In this document: in pieces, positions 1 to 10,259 of the stretch
How positions within the stretch are numbered: position 1 is the stretch's first letter
Layout: the number at the start of each line of letters is the position of its first letter
Assembly: GCA_001972305.1 (NCBI GenBank)
Contig: BDDD01002914.1
Span: 1-64,000 of the forward strand
Length of the DNA: 64,000 nt
Reading direction: 5' to 3'
From: Cephalotus follicularis
Lineage: Eukaryota > Streptophyta > Magnoliopsida > Oxalidales > Cephalotaceae
Notes under the pieces: generated by a model
Told to the model about the DNA's origin: nothing
The model's database searches: none
What the model saw: the letters and a program-made list of their open reading frames with translations, nothing else
Position numbers and translations under genes: made by a program

Positions 1-59
1 CATTAAAACATATGATTGAGACTTATCATCAATAAAGTCCCAACACCCGTGGAGTTGTA

Positions 60-1511
60 GTGGCAAGTATGAGGGTACAGCCGAAACTTCTAGAGCGTAT
101 TCTGACTGCTCAGTATAATGATGCTGAATTATGGAGTATCCGTGAGAACCTAGACGCTGATTCTGAGTTCTCCATACATACTGATGGCATGATGAGGTTC
201 CGAGGGAGGATATGTGTCCCTGATGATGAGACTATCAAGAATGAGCTACTGCAACAGGCTCACAAATCGAGATACAACGTCCACCCAGGAAGTACCAAGA
301 TGTGGCACGACCTGAAGAAGAACTACTGGTGGAGTGGTATGAAAAGAGAGATTGCTGAGTATGTAGCTAGATGTTTGACCTGCCAGAGAGTGAAGGCTGA
401 ACATCAGAAACCTGCGGGATTGCTACAGTCACTACCAGTGGTTGAATGGAAATGGGAGCACGTGACCATGGACTTTGTGTCAGGATTACCGAGGTCACGG
501 AATCAGCATGAAGCCGTATGGGTTGTTGTGGACATACTTACTAAGTCTGCATACTTTCTTCCGATGAACATGACATATTCTATCGAGAAGCTTTCTCGAT
601 TGTATATCCGGGAGATAGTGAGATTGCATGGGGTGCCGGTCAGTATTGTCTGCGACCGAGATGCTAGATTTACTTCAAGGTTCTGGAAGAAGTTCCAAGC
701 AGCTATGGGAACAACCTTGAACTTCAGCACTGCATTCCACCCACAGACTGATGGACAGTCCGAGTGTACGATTCAGACCCTGGAGGATATGCTTCGGGCT
801 TGCATGATTGACTTTGCTGGGAGTTGGGAGGATCATCTAGCATTGATTGAGTTCTCTTACAACAACAGTTTCCACACCAGCATCGGAATGGCTCCCTATG
901 AAGCTTTATACGGGAGGAAATGCAGATCGCCTATTTGCTGGGATGAGGTAGGCGAGAGACAAGTGCTGGGACCGGACTTGGTGCAAGAGACCACTGATAA
1001 GGTGGAAATGATCAAGAAGAGACTGCTAGCTGCACAGAGTCGGCAGAAGAGTTACGCCGACAACAAGAGAAGAAAGCTAAAGTTTGAAAAGGGAGATCAT
1101 GTTTTCCTGAAGATCTCGCCTTCGAAGGGGATATACCGTTTTGGCCTTAAAGGGAAACTAGCTCCGAGGTACATTGGACCTTACGAGATACTGGATAGAG
1201 TGGGAGAGGTAGCATACCAGATTGCACTACCGCCTAGCTTGTCGGACGTGCACAACGCATTTCATGTTTCCATGTTACGGAAATATGTACCTGACCCATC
1301 TCACATTTTGAGCTACGACCCTGGATTTATCAGTCCGAGATTGACATATGAAGAAAGGCCGACGAGGATAGTGGATCGCATGGAAAAGGTTCTGAGGAAC
1401 AAAACCATCCCTATGGTCAAGGTATTGTGGCGTTTTCACGGAGCAGAGGAGGCTACGTGGGAGCGTGAGGAAGAAATGAGGGAGACTTTTCCCCACCTTT
1501 TTGAAATGTAA
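60..1511 (+). CDS. Ty3 integrase with C-terminal chromodomain
   Basis: This is the C-terminal part of a Ty3 Pol polyprotein, an open frame of 483 residues. The N-terminal third has the integrase HHCC zinc-binding region (HPGS, then CLTCQRVK near residues 75-110). The integrase core follows, with catalytic-type acidic residues in MDFVSG, CDRDARF and DGQSECT. After the core come the KGDHVFLKISP-type module and, in the last 60 residues, a chromodomain (YEERPTRIVDRM through VLWRFHG to TWEREEEM). In this family the integrase inserts the cDNA into chromosomes and the chromodomain is thought to steer it to particular chromatin. The annotated start is simply the first ATG; in the intact family this is an internal part of a longer polyprotein. 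The element may be broken further upstream, which cannot be judged here. Confidence 0.9.
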   Translation: MASMRVQPKLLERILTAQYNDAELWSIRENLDADSEFSIHTDGMMRFRGRICVPDDETIKNELLQQAHKSRYNVHPGSTKMWHDLKKNYWWSGMKREIAEYVARCLTCQRVKAEHQKPAGLLQSLPVVEWKWEHVTMDFVSGLPRSRNQHEAVWVVVDILTKSAYFLPMNMTYSIEKLSRLYIREIVRLHGVPVSIVCDRDARFTSRFWKKFQAAMGTTLNFSTAFHPQTDGQSECTIQTLEDMLRACMIDFAGSWEDHLALIEFSYNNSFHTSIGMAPYEALYGRKCRSPICWDEVGERQVLGPDLVQETTDKVEMIKKRLLAAQSRQKSYADNKRRKLKFEKGDHVFLKISPSKGIYRFGLKGKLAPRYIGPYEILDRVGEVAYQIALPPSLSDVHNAFHVSMLRKYVPDPSHILSYDPGFISPRLTYEERPTRIVDRMEKVLRNKTIPMVKVLWRFHGAEEATWEREEEMRETFPHLFEM

Positions 1512-1720
1512 TGTCAGGGATAAATTCGAGGACGAATTTTCTTTAAGGAGGGAGGAATGTAATGACTGCAAATTCAGTTAATGTATATTGATTTCCATTG
1601 TTATTATAAATATACATTTTAATTGAATTAATTGTCCAATTCTTAAGATTTATGATTGGTAATTACTTGGGATAAATTGGGATGCAAGTTGGTGGAAATC
1701 CACTTAAGAAAACCCCTTGA

Positions 1721-1800
1721 CAGTCGACTGTCACAGGGGAACAGTCGACTGGCTGATGCGTGTGGTTGACAGTCGACTGGCCCATGCATCCAGTCGACTG
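1721..1800. promoter_or_regulatory. Palindrome array 1, four CAGTCGACTG sites
   Basis: Four perfect 10-bp palindromes start at 1721, 1742, 1770 and 1791, giving steps of 21, 28 and 21 bp. They lie 163-243 bp from the LTR start, in what should be U3. The sister LTR at 57905-60809 has the same four positions with the same steps (60557, 60578, 60606, 60627). The spacers are not repeats of one another. Binding-site function is inferred. Confidence 0.7.
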
Positions 1801-2821
1801 GAATTTCGACAGAACATGTGTCTATGCAGGTGTAAGACTGAGCTTGAGCGTGGCATGTTAAAGGACAGGTGTCGTGGGCATGCACAAGCTTCCATGACAT
1901 GCAAGGAGAGCCCTTGCATGTGCTCTGCAATGACAGACCTGCACCTGCAACTTTGAAAAGAGAAATGAGTAAGAAAACAAAGGCATGGGAGAGAGAGAAG
2001 ATGAGAAATTGCTAAAGTAAAGAACTCTGGAGAAATTCCAGAATTGTGAGCCTATATCATCTGTGCATAGACTAATTGTAAGTGTTGTTAAACACCAAAA
2101 GAAGGAGAATTGATGGAGGATTGTCTTGGATGCATGTTGAAGGTTTAAAGCTCAAAGAGGGAAAAGTGAAACTTTGAGCACCTCCTGGTAAGTGCAGATT
2201 CGAAACCTTGTGTAGTGTAATCTGATAGTAGGGTATCTAGGAATGCTTAACCTTCTATTTACATGGATATAGTTAGCATTTCTAGAATCGAAGGGTATGG
2301 AAATTAAATGGAATGCAACTCTTGGTTCATAAATGGATGTTAATCTCTAAATTGATTAGTAAGCTGTTGTTAGTTCCATAATAAGCTACTAAATTCCTTA
2401 TGGATATACAAACACATCTACTGTCCAATTATGAGATGATGAATCCTATAGTTGATAAATGCATGAGATGTGATAAAGAGAGTTAAATGAGCTTAATGAA
2501 CTAATGACTAAAGCTATGGTTGATTAGAGTTTTCCTAAGTCTACTAAACCTACTGTTACTGATGCATGTACCCATAAACATGCATAGATTAAACCTAATG
2601 AGATTGAAAGAATTATTGGTGGAAGCTTGGAAAAGGCTTTGGAAGCTTTAAAGAGAAAGATCATTCAATTGATCTTGGGATAGCAAACTGAGGTAGGGGT
2701 GGTGTTATATTTTGGAAGATATGTTCATGCATTTCATGTATTTAATTTCTACTTGCATTGGAATTGATTGGCATTGAATTGTACTATATTTACTCTGTTC
2801 TGCCTGTATTCTGGGCAAAAA

Positions 2822-2934
2822 CAGTCGACTGTTATGGAAAACAGTCGACTACTCAATTGATTCAGTCGACTGGCAAGGCCAGGAAGTCGATTGCACAGCC
2901 CAACAGTCGACTGGTTCCTGAATGCAGTCGACTG
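2822..2934. promoter_or_regulatory. Palindrome array 2, six sites at 20-21 bp
   Basis: Six CAGTCGACTG-type sites, one of them degenerate, start at 2822, 2842, 2863, 2884, 2904 and 2925. The steps are 20, 21, 21, 20 and 21 bp. The matching region of the sister LTR has four sites (59312, 59333, 59353, 59373). The regular step with unlike spacers points to phased binding sites rather than a simple minisatellite. Confidence 0.7.
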
Positions 2935-4269
2935 TTCTGGGCAGAAATTGCATAACATCAATGAAATTGTTACTGATTTGCATTGCTACTGAATTGTATA
3001 TGATACCATCATATAATAGATACTGTTTGATGTTATTTAGCATCATTTCTACTGATATTTCAATGATCGAACGAGATATGTGCTATATGCACAAATTATG
3101 GTTTAAACACCACTTTCAATGGAAGTTATCATCTACAAGAACTACAGTTTTGATTAATGTTACCATATATGCTACTTATGTAGTATATACCTACTGTTTG
3201 GTGCTATTAACAACACTACTACTGATAGTTTCAAGATTAAAACCATTTATGGGATTTAAGCCCAAAATTATGATAATTCACTATCATTTTCAAAAGAAGC
3301 TTATTGTTAAGATAAACTACTGATTTCCTCCACATGAGAGGTACCTACTGCTTGTTTCCGAATTGGAAACCATCACTGTACTGATATCGTTTCCTCATAT
3401 GAGATGTACGATTACTGAAATGATATGTTTCTAAAGAAAACGCCTTGATATTGCATATTGATTATATATGTAATATTATTACTGATTGTACTGATTGAAT
3501 TGATTGTCTATGTTATTGCCGTAGTTAGTGATGGAGGATATCACTGATTATGGATGTGATCCTGGGTGCCAAGGGTTGGCCAGAGTATCACCCCACTGTC
3601 TGCAATTGCAGAAATTACTGTTAAACTACCCGCCAACGCCGGTAGTAATTGTTACCTGTTCTATCATCCTCGGTGTATAGGGTGATAGCTAGGTGGTGCA
3701 CAGTTGGTGCTAGGAGTTAGCGACATGTGACACCCAAACCACTGAATGAATTGATTGTACCCTTGTGCGGTATCTTTGCATATGTACTGTTTATGGCCAC
3801 TTGGCATGACTGCTTACATATTGACACACTGAAATGATATTTTATATAAACTGTCATACATGTTGCATTCATATATATTCCTCAGTATACTTTATCTTCC
3901 TACTTAGCCAAGTGAGGACAACGACTAACCCCTACAATTACAGATTGAGCTAGGACGTTCGGAACCTTGCTGCCGAAGTTTGGAAAGCTTCTGTTTATCT
4001 TTTAAGGTTGTTGTTACTTTTAATGTATTGTAATGAATGAACGAATCATACCTCGTTTAGTTGTTTTCCTTATGCTAAGGATAATGTTGAATTGTACCCG
4101 CACGTAGTATGGGATGCGTGCGGATGGCTTGTAATTTTATATTCCAGCTTATTGACTGTTTCCGCATATTGTTTAATTACTGTTGAATGAAATGCTGGAA
4201 TTTATGTTTAATACTGATATCACCATATATGCTGGTCTAATGTAAGTGAACGAAAAATGGGGTGTGACA

Positions 4270-4525
4270 GATTTGTACCCGTAAGCCGAAAATCAAAGGT
4301 TGCTAGTGGTATCTAGTGGAATCTCAAAGGGTTCTTGAGAAACTGGACGTAGGCACGGATTTTGCCGAACCACTATAAATTCGTTTGCACACTCTCTATC
4401 CCTTATCTCTTTTACTTACAAGTGTATTATTTGTTCTTGTGTGATTGTTTAGTTTCTTAGTTTAAATTTGTTAATTCCGCAAACATATTGTTAGTAATTA
4501 AAGGTTGCCATACTCACACATTTTC
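4270..4525 (+). repeat. Sirevirus LTR fragment (D family)
   Basis: This stretch is the reverse complement of the LTR segment at about 40150-40400 of the gag-only Sirevirus D, including the shared CGAACCACTATAAATT sequence. It is cut on the left by the Tekay LTR. The right limit is approximate, since similarity fades after GGTTGCCATA. No coding sequence. Confidence 0.75.
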
Positions 4526-6023
4526 CAACAAAGGGTAAATCAAAATTTACAAGAGATCATCAATATTGATCCACCCTAAGTAGTTACTAGGTCTTGGTGA
4601 AGAAAATCAAAAAGGGAAGAAGAGAAAACAATCTCTATGCTTGTAGAATGGAGGAGATGTGAGCAAACCCTAGGTTTCTCTCTTTCTCTCTTTTCTCTCC
4701 TTTAGGTCGGCCACACTCTCTTCCAAAGTGAGTGTCTCTTGTGTCTTTCTAAAAGCAAGGCCCTCCTTATATATTAGTTAATCAGATCATGTGAGATTGT
4801 GACAAGTGTCAATCGTCGAATGGTGACACATCTAACATAATCCACTAATCAATATACGATTTTATAAGTTATCAAAAAGACATAAATGTTCAACATTTAC
4901 GAGATACCATTCTTGGGTAGGGACCCTAAAATCCTGGTTATTATCAGTAGTATTGATAAATTATCGAAACGCCCTCAGGGTTCGGTTTAGCCATTCTAAA
5001 TAGTCCTAGACCTATCTAAATGCTTCCGGACTAATATCCAATATTATCCAGGTCAGAAATTAGTCTAATTAATTTCCTCATCAACTATCATACACTTTCG
5101 TAACACGTGACTTTTCCCTGTCGACGGTTAGCATGTACTATAAGCCCTCGTCACACTTGGCCCCCACTAAGGTCTAGGGTATGCATACATATCAACCCTC
5201 GTTATACCTTAGTAACTAAAATATATGATAATTACTAAGACTTTAGATAGATATTCCCAGAAATCCAATTTCCAGTCCACCTAAACCATGGCCAAGAATT
5301 TCAACAGTCCACATTATAACTAGACCAATCAGAGCCGATCACCTTCCCTCAGGTGTGACGATCCCATGTTGCAGACTCGCTTATATCCATACATATTCCA
5401 TCAAGCCCAAAGATAACCCGATTGCCAATCCCGTGAGAGAGCTTAGTAAGGTGGAGATCAAAGCAAGATAGTTGCTCAGGTCTAAGGATCAGACAAGTCC
5501 TCCATGGACTAGCTAAGTGTCCAACACTTATACACAACCGCCACATGTAGGAATCACTATTGACACAAGAATAGCGACTATCCAAATAGTGTTTCCTAAT
5601 CGGGTCCTGTTCAGTGTACATGCTTTAAGCACGCACCCCACACTTGCCTCAGTGTTCCCCATAGATGGTAATGAGATTCTCCATCCTTTCCTCCAAGGGA
5701 GCAAGGACAGTACATGCAAGTCTATCCGATTCACTAATGCCTAGTAAGTGAACCTATGACTTGAAACTATTTCAACATAAGGAATAAGGTAGTCAATCTC
5801 GCTGCAGCCACGCTTGGCATCTAACCTTAAATGTCTGGGCATCACATATGTAAGTAGGTTATGATTGATCTACCTCAATTATGAGATAAAACATATGTGA
5901 TATAATGCCATAAACAATTTAATTAAAGCACATGTCATATAAATGGAATGAGACAGTTTATATACATAAATAGGTCCGAATACATCAGCCATCTAATGGC
6001 TTGTTGGGTCACCCTATCTAACA
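4526..6023 (-). repeat. Angela-type copia LTR, inverted
   Basis: Read on the minus strand this starts TGTTAGATAGGGTGACCCAA at 6023 and matches the LTR of element A (13827 onward, 61789 onward) through most of its length. A purine tract (GGAAGGGGAGATA on the minus strand, 6024-6036) borders its start, which suggests it is the 3' LTR of a minus-strand element. No recognisable internal coding region follows to the right. The left limit, next to the Sirevirus fragment, is approximate. Clearly diverged from A, so a different or older copy. Confidence 0.75.
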
Positions 6024-6707
6024 TATCTCCCCTTCCTTTCAACCCTTGCGTGCTTGTTGGACCTGGTTCTTTTCCCTATTAAAGGTTTCGCTTGATCAGG
6101 TTGTTCTGTCCCATTTGTTCTACCCATTTCAGATGTTAGATGACCTAAGATTCATTTTGATGCAGGGACTTGGTGTGTATTGATTTTTTTGAGGATTTGG
6201 ATGGATGAATGATTTTAGGTTCTTGTGCGTTTCTGCCTGGCGGATTGAGAGTTATATTTTATGTTTTTAGAGTTCTTATAAATGTGTTTAACAGGTGTCG
6301 GTTAAACAAACAGTTGTGCATTAGGCGTCGTCACCTAAAAGAAGACATCGTCGCTTAACGTGCATATGTGGGAATAAGTTGATTCGGTGGTCTAACCGTT
6401 GACGATTTGAAAGAGCAATACTAAGCTGCAACACTTGGTATGAAATTCTCATTTAGTGCCAATAATGGACAGAAAATTAAAGCAATGGGTTGAAACAACA
6501 GTAACGTTCAAACCCTTTACATCAATAGTTTGTGATTTTTAGTGTTTCATATTACAAAATTTTTAAGCTCCACAATTAATAATGAATCCTTGCCTATTGA
6601 AAAAGATTTATTATATTGACCTTAATGTTGATAAATAGAAATTTAACACGAATGAATCTTATATGTATGTAATACATATTTCACAGCACATCATAATTGC
6701 ACGACAA
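6024..6707. other. Unassigned, with a degenerate GTCG-type array
   Basis: I recognise no gene here. Between about 6297 and 6403 there are GTCGGT, GTCGTC, ATCGTC and GTTGAC sites in AAGCG/CGCTT-like contexts. They resemble the palindromes in the leader of the Angela element A (38948-39251). With the inverted Angela LTR directly to the left, this may be the decayed leader or internal part of that element. Inference only. Confidence 0.35.
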
Positions 6708-7398
6708 ACTCTCCATATCTCAACACCAATGTATTTTAAATCGTACTACTTCCTTGATAAAAACAGGGTGATTATCCCACAATATGGTGATGACCATCAT
6801 AATCTAATTATAAATTTCACCAAACAATAGAAAATCAAATGAACCAATAAATATCCCATTTGCATATTGTGTTAACCAATCAATTGTTTATACATTGTAC
6901 ACGTATGCATTTACTATGTACGCATATGTTTCTACGCGCATATAATTTACTTACAGTGTTTGTACCCTTTCTGAGAAGTTCTGTGAAGGTATGGTAAAAT
7001 ACAACTATGAAATCCCTGGAATGTAATTGTGCCGTATGACGCTACATACGTTGATTCGCTGATTTTACCTTATAGTAATATTGTTGCATCACGACACAAA
7101 CGTCCGCCTCCTCTGAAGCAAGGATTCCAATTTTTTTCGACTCCAGTTTTTGTTCAACACCAGAGTCGAAAAAATGGGATTTCTTATCATGCGACATGTA
7201 CGGAGTTAAGGGGAGCGGGGATCATGATGTTTACATTCTTTAATGACGAGTGTACATTGAATGTGCATGTGAGTACAATATTTCACGATTACATGCACAT
7301 TTACAGAACGATGGTAAATGAAGGGGGCTGCTGAATGAGTAGTAATCTATCGAATTTGAAATTTAAAATGCATCTTATATATGAGTGTATCACGAATC
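6708..7398. repeat. Dispersed repeat, copy 1
   Basis: This segment aligns in the same orientation with 13344-13820, which is a shorter copy. Both begin near AACTCTCCA and end in CATCTTATATATGAGTGTATCA. The second copy ends exactly where element A is inserted, so copy 1 is a paralogous empty site for that insertion. A 101-residue ORF at 7029-7334 lies inside it; it is not kept in the other copy and matches nothing I recognise. Confidence 0.65.
7132..7174. repeat. Perfect 12-bp inverted repeat
   Basis: TTTTTTCGACTC (7132-7143) is followed after 19 bases by its exact reverse complement (7163-7174). It falls in a part of the dispersed repeat that is missing from the other copy. Too short to call a MITE. 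Confidence 0.5.
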
Positions 7399-7997
7399 AT
7401 TAAGTGGTAAATTAACATGACAAAATGATATATGACCCTATTTTATAACATGTCCATTGTATTTGGGTGATTGTGCCAAACAACAAATGTCACACCACTT
7501 GACCAAGAAACTGCTTGTTGACCTGCGTGGTTGATATGATAAACAATGGCCAGCAATTATGGGACTACCCATAATTGCATACATGCACGACACACCAAGC
7601 CGGTACATTTACATGTATAGCAGTATAAATACACATATTATATACACATATATACGTATCACACACACACACACACACAGACATCAACTTTTAATAGATG
7701 TCAGATGTGTCAACGTGAATGTTTAAAACACACGGACATGAACAATAATAAACAAAACCATCACATTGACGTTAATGTTTCAACGCTACGAGTTGATGCC
7801 TATTTCCATCTTCTTGTAATAAGGGACACAGTATGCATGCTCGTGAAAGGTAGGTCCAACATTACAAGATTTAGTGTCCACCATATAGAAAATTTCATAG
7901 TGTTAGTTTTTTTTGGTCATGGGATTGTGAGCAACATGCACTAGCACATGTGTAGGGGGCCAATTTTCCTGTCTTATCTATTTATAAGTTCCCAATT
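7399..7997. other. Unassigned AT-rich stretch with a CA microsatellite
   Basis: No gene is visible. An alternating CA microsatellite lies at about 7656-7680, preceded by AT-rich ATATAC-type sequence. Confidence 0.6.
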
Positions 7998-8420
7998 CAG
8001 TGAGTGATAGGTTCTAACACAAAGTATGTCACTTCATGGGGTGACTCATTTTTCAATGCCTCCTTTATTAGGATACCTTTATCTCTTTTGTTTGTTTTTG
8101 TGCATTACTTTGTTTTGTTTTTTTACCCTATCTATATCTGATTGTTTCTACAACATTATCCTTATACCAATAATGCAACCATCTACCCCCTATCTATTGT
8201 ATTTGTGTGTGCCCAAAGCAGTGAGTGATAGGCCCCAACACAAAGTATGTCATTTCATGCGATGACTCCTTTTTCAATGGCTCTATTATTAGGATACCCT
8301 TAGCGTATTTGTTTGTGCATGACGTTGTCTTTTTTTTTTTTCTATTTTTACCCTATCTAATTATGTCTACATTGTTATCCTTATACCAATAATGCAACCA
8401 TGTACCTCCATATAAGCCAG
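7998..8420. repeat. Tandem dimer with a 221-bp unit
   Basis: CAGTGAGTGATAGG starts at 7998 and again at 8219. The two units stay alignable through TTATCCTTATACCAATAATG and beyond. They differ at many positions, so the duplication is old. A 79-residue ORF at 8026-8265 runs from one unit into the other and is not credible as a gene. Confidence 0.7.
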
Positions 8421-8569
8421 GACACCCCTTCATTGGTGCATAGCACATGCTTGTACTAAAAAAGCCATTACTATGTTCATCAGTTATGCCACATGTGCTT
8501 TGCATGTTCTTAATTGATATCGTCTAAGAGCAACTTCTTTGGTTCATGGAGAGTGTTAGATAGGGGTAT

Positions 8570-8574
8570 CCCTG
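8570..8574. repeat. TSD of the solo LTR, left copy (CCCTG)
   Basis: CCCTG directly precedes the LTR; the second copy is at 10255-10259. Removing the insertion restores an Angela-like LTR start. Confidence 0.85.
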
Positions 8575-10254
8575 TGTCACACCCCGTTTACAAAACGCAG
8601 CATAAAAGCGGTAAAGGCAATTAACACAAACATACAGCTCATGCAAAACCATAAAATTAAAACTTAAACCCTTAACAAGGTACAACAGTTGCGGAAGCAC
8701 AAAACCATAGGCTGTAAACCGTAACGTGTGTCCCATACCACACGCTACTCAAGAACAAGTCATCAAGCTAATCGCCCATAAAACGGAGCGTGAAAAACAA
8801 TACAAATTTAAATTCTGAAAGAAGCAAGATTATTACAACAGTACAACCGAGAGCCATAACCAACATCGGTGTAAAGCAAAGCAGGAAAACAAGCAGAAAC
8901 AAGATCATAACAACTTGATCATCCTTCATGTCGGTCCAACAGGTCCACGACCTCAATCTGCAAAGTAGGGGGTTAGCCGTTGTCCTCACTTGGCTAAAGC
9001 ATAACAGCAGTTCGGAATTAAAATCAATGCATGTCATGATATGAATGCATAAATGATGCAGTACAGTGGAACGCAGTTTATACATATATAAAAGTACGTA
9101 TATCAGTACAGTAAAATATCAGTGTTACATATATAAGAAATATACGTAAGCAGTAACAGTACAGTAGTAACCCGGCCAGGGCTACGTCACAATCACGGTA
9201 ATGTCCGGGCAGGACCAATAAGCAGTACAGGATGTCCACATAGGACTACAACAGGCAGGATGTCCACATAGGACTACAACAGGCAGTATGTAGACTAAGC
9301 ATGGATATTAATTTGAAATACAGTCATGGCTTTCCCCTACCTCTTGTCCCACGTTAGGAACAGGAAAGTCCACCCCTTTTCGTTTCCAAACAGGTCACAG
9401 CAGCTCCAAGATTCTTCCCGTCGCTGCAAGCCACTAGCTCCCAAGCTTCCAAGCTCCAAGCAAGCTCAACAATGGTGGTCAAAGGAGGAAGTGTTTTCTC
9501 TCTTTTAATTTCTGATCTCCAACAGTCACAGTGTCTCTCTCAGGTGTATGGTTCTTTCCCCAACAGTAGCCGAAGGTAAGGGGTGAGGAATGTCTTTTAT
9601 GCACTCTTCTTTGTTTCTTTTGTGTTTATTGCAGGTCACATGCATCTAGGGCACACCCACCTTCTGCATGCAGTCACTGCGTTGGTTTTTCCCCCTCCTT
9701 CATGCCAGACAGTGCCCCTCCCTTCTATCCATCCATTGCATGCCCACTTGTTCCATTTCTCTTTCATGCATTGCATGTCCACCCCCACAAGTCACACTTG
9801 TTCACATCACTTCTGTCATGCAGGTTAGGGAGTAGGGTGCATGCCCAACACGTCCCAAGCCATGCCCCAAGGCGTCTGCAAAAGCCCCATCTCGATTCTC
9901 CCCTCGCACGTTTTCTGTCAGAAGGTAACATGCAAGACATTCGAACTTAAGACGTCGACGTCTTTCCAAAGACGTCGATGTCTTTGGTCCGGATCGTGGT
10001 GCATGTGCATGCAGTTACGTGAAACACTCTGTCAAAAAGGCGTCGACGTGATTCATAAAGGAGTCGACGTCATTACTCCAAGACAGCGTCGTTTTAGCCC
10101 TTTATACATTCCTTGGACATTTAACACCAAAGCTTCAAAATAAGAAGGATTGGAAAACATCACCAAATTCAGAAAAACCATCCTTATTAATTCCACAATT
10201 TAAGAGTACAAATACATTGTGAAATTATAATACATGGAAATCTCGGGCGTTACA
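8575..10254 (-). mobile_element. Solo LTR of a chromovirus-type element
   Basis: On the minus strand this 1680-bp LTR starts TGTAACGCCC and ends GGGGTGTGACA. It is flanked by the 5-bp direct repeat CCCTG at 8570-8574 and 10255-10259. There is no internal region, so it is a solo LTR left by recombination between the two LTRs of an element. The hairpin box at 8973-8997 matches those in the Tekay LTRs of this window. An array of AAGACGTCGACGTCTT-type palindromes lies near its U3 start. Confidence 0.88.
9951..10070. promoter_or_regulatory. Palindrome array in the solo LTR
   Basis: GTCGAC or GTCGAT cores start at 9954, 9974, 10042 and 10063, forming two pairs with steps of 20 and 21 bp. The first pair has the arms AAGACGTCGACGTCTT, the same type as in Sirevirus D at 43865-44280, although the two elements belong to different superfamilies. 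Confidence 0.65.
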
Positions 10255-10259
10255 CCCTG
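10255..10259. repeat. TSD of the solo LTR, right copy (CCCTG)
   Basis: CCCTG directly follows the LTR and matches 8570-8574. Confidence 0.85.

Larger units (their letters stand above)
1..4269 (+). mobile_element. Ty3 chromovirus (Tekay/Del type), 3' part
   Basis: This is the 3' part of a Ty3-type LTR retrotransposon; its 5' part lies to the left of the window. In order it shows an integrase with a C-terminal chromodomain, a purine-rich tract (1544-1556) and a 2712-bp LTR that starts TGTAATGACT and ends GTGTGACA. The chromodomain places it in the chromoviruses, and the integrase sequence and LTR style fit the Tekay (Del) clade. It appears to sit in a Sirevirus LTR, because sequence right of 4269 matches the LTR of the Sirevirus at 40139-44404. 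No TSD can be checked because the left end is outside the window. Confidence 0.9.
1558..4269 (+). repeat. 3' LTR of the Tekay element
   Basis: The LTR runs from TGTAATGACT, just after the purine tract, to GTGTGACA. It is homologous along its length to the inverted LTR at 57905-60809, which fixes both ends. It carries two clusters of CAGTCGACTG palindromes (1721-1800 and 2822-2934) and a hairpin box at 3904-3928 that recurs in the other chromovirus LTRs here. The short ORFs inside it are not conserved and I do not regard them as genes. Confidence 0.88.

Noticed and set aside
6130-6235. Possible exon after a TTTTGATGCAG splice acceptor
   Set aside because: No open frame of useful length and no partner exon; too weak to report as a gene.
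7132-7174. Inverted repeat as a MITE or microRNA precursor
   Set aside because: Only a 12-bp stem, no target-site duplication and no longer pairing.
7029-7334. 101-codon ORF as a possible host gene
   Set aside because: It lies in a dispersed repeat, is not kept in the second copy and shows no recognisable domain.
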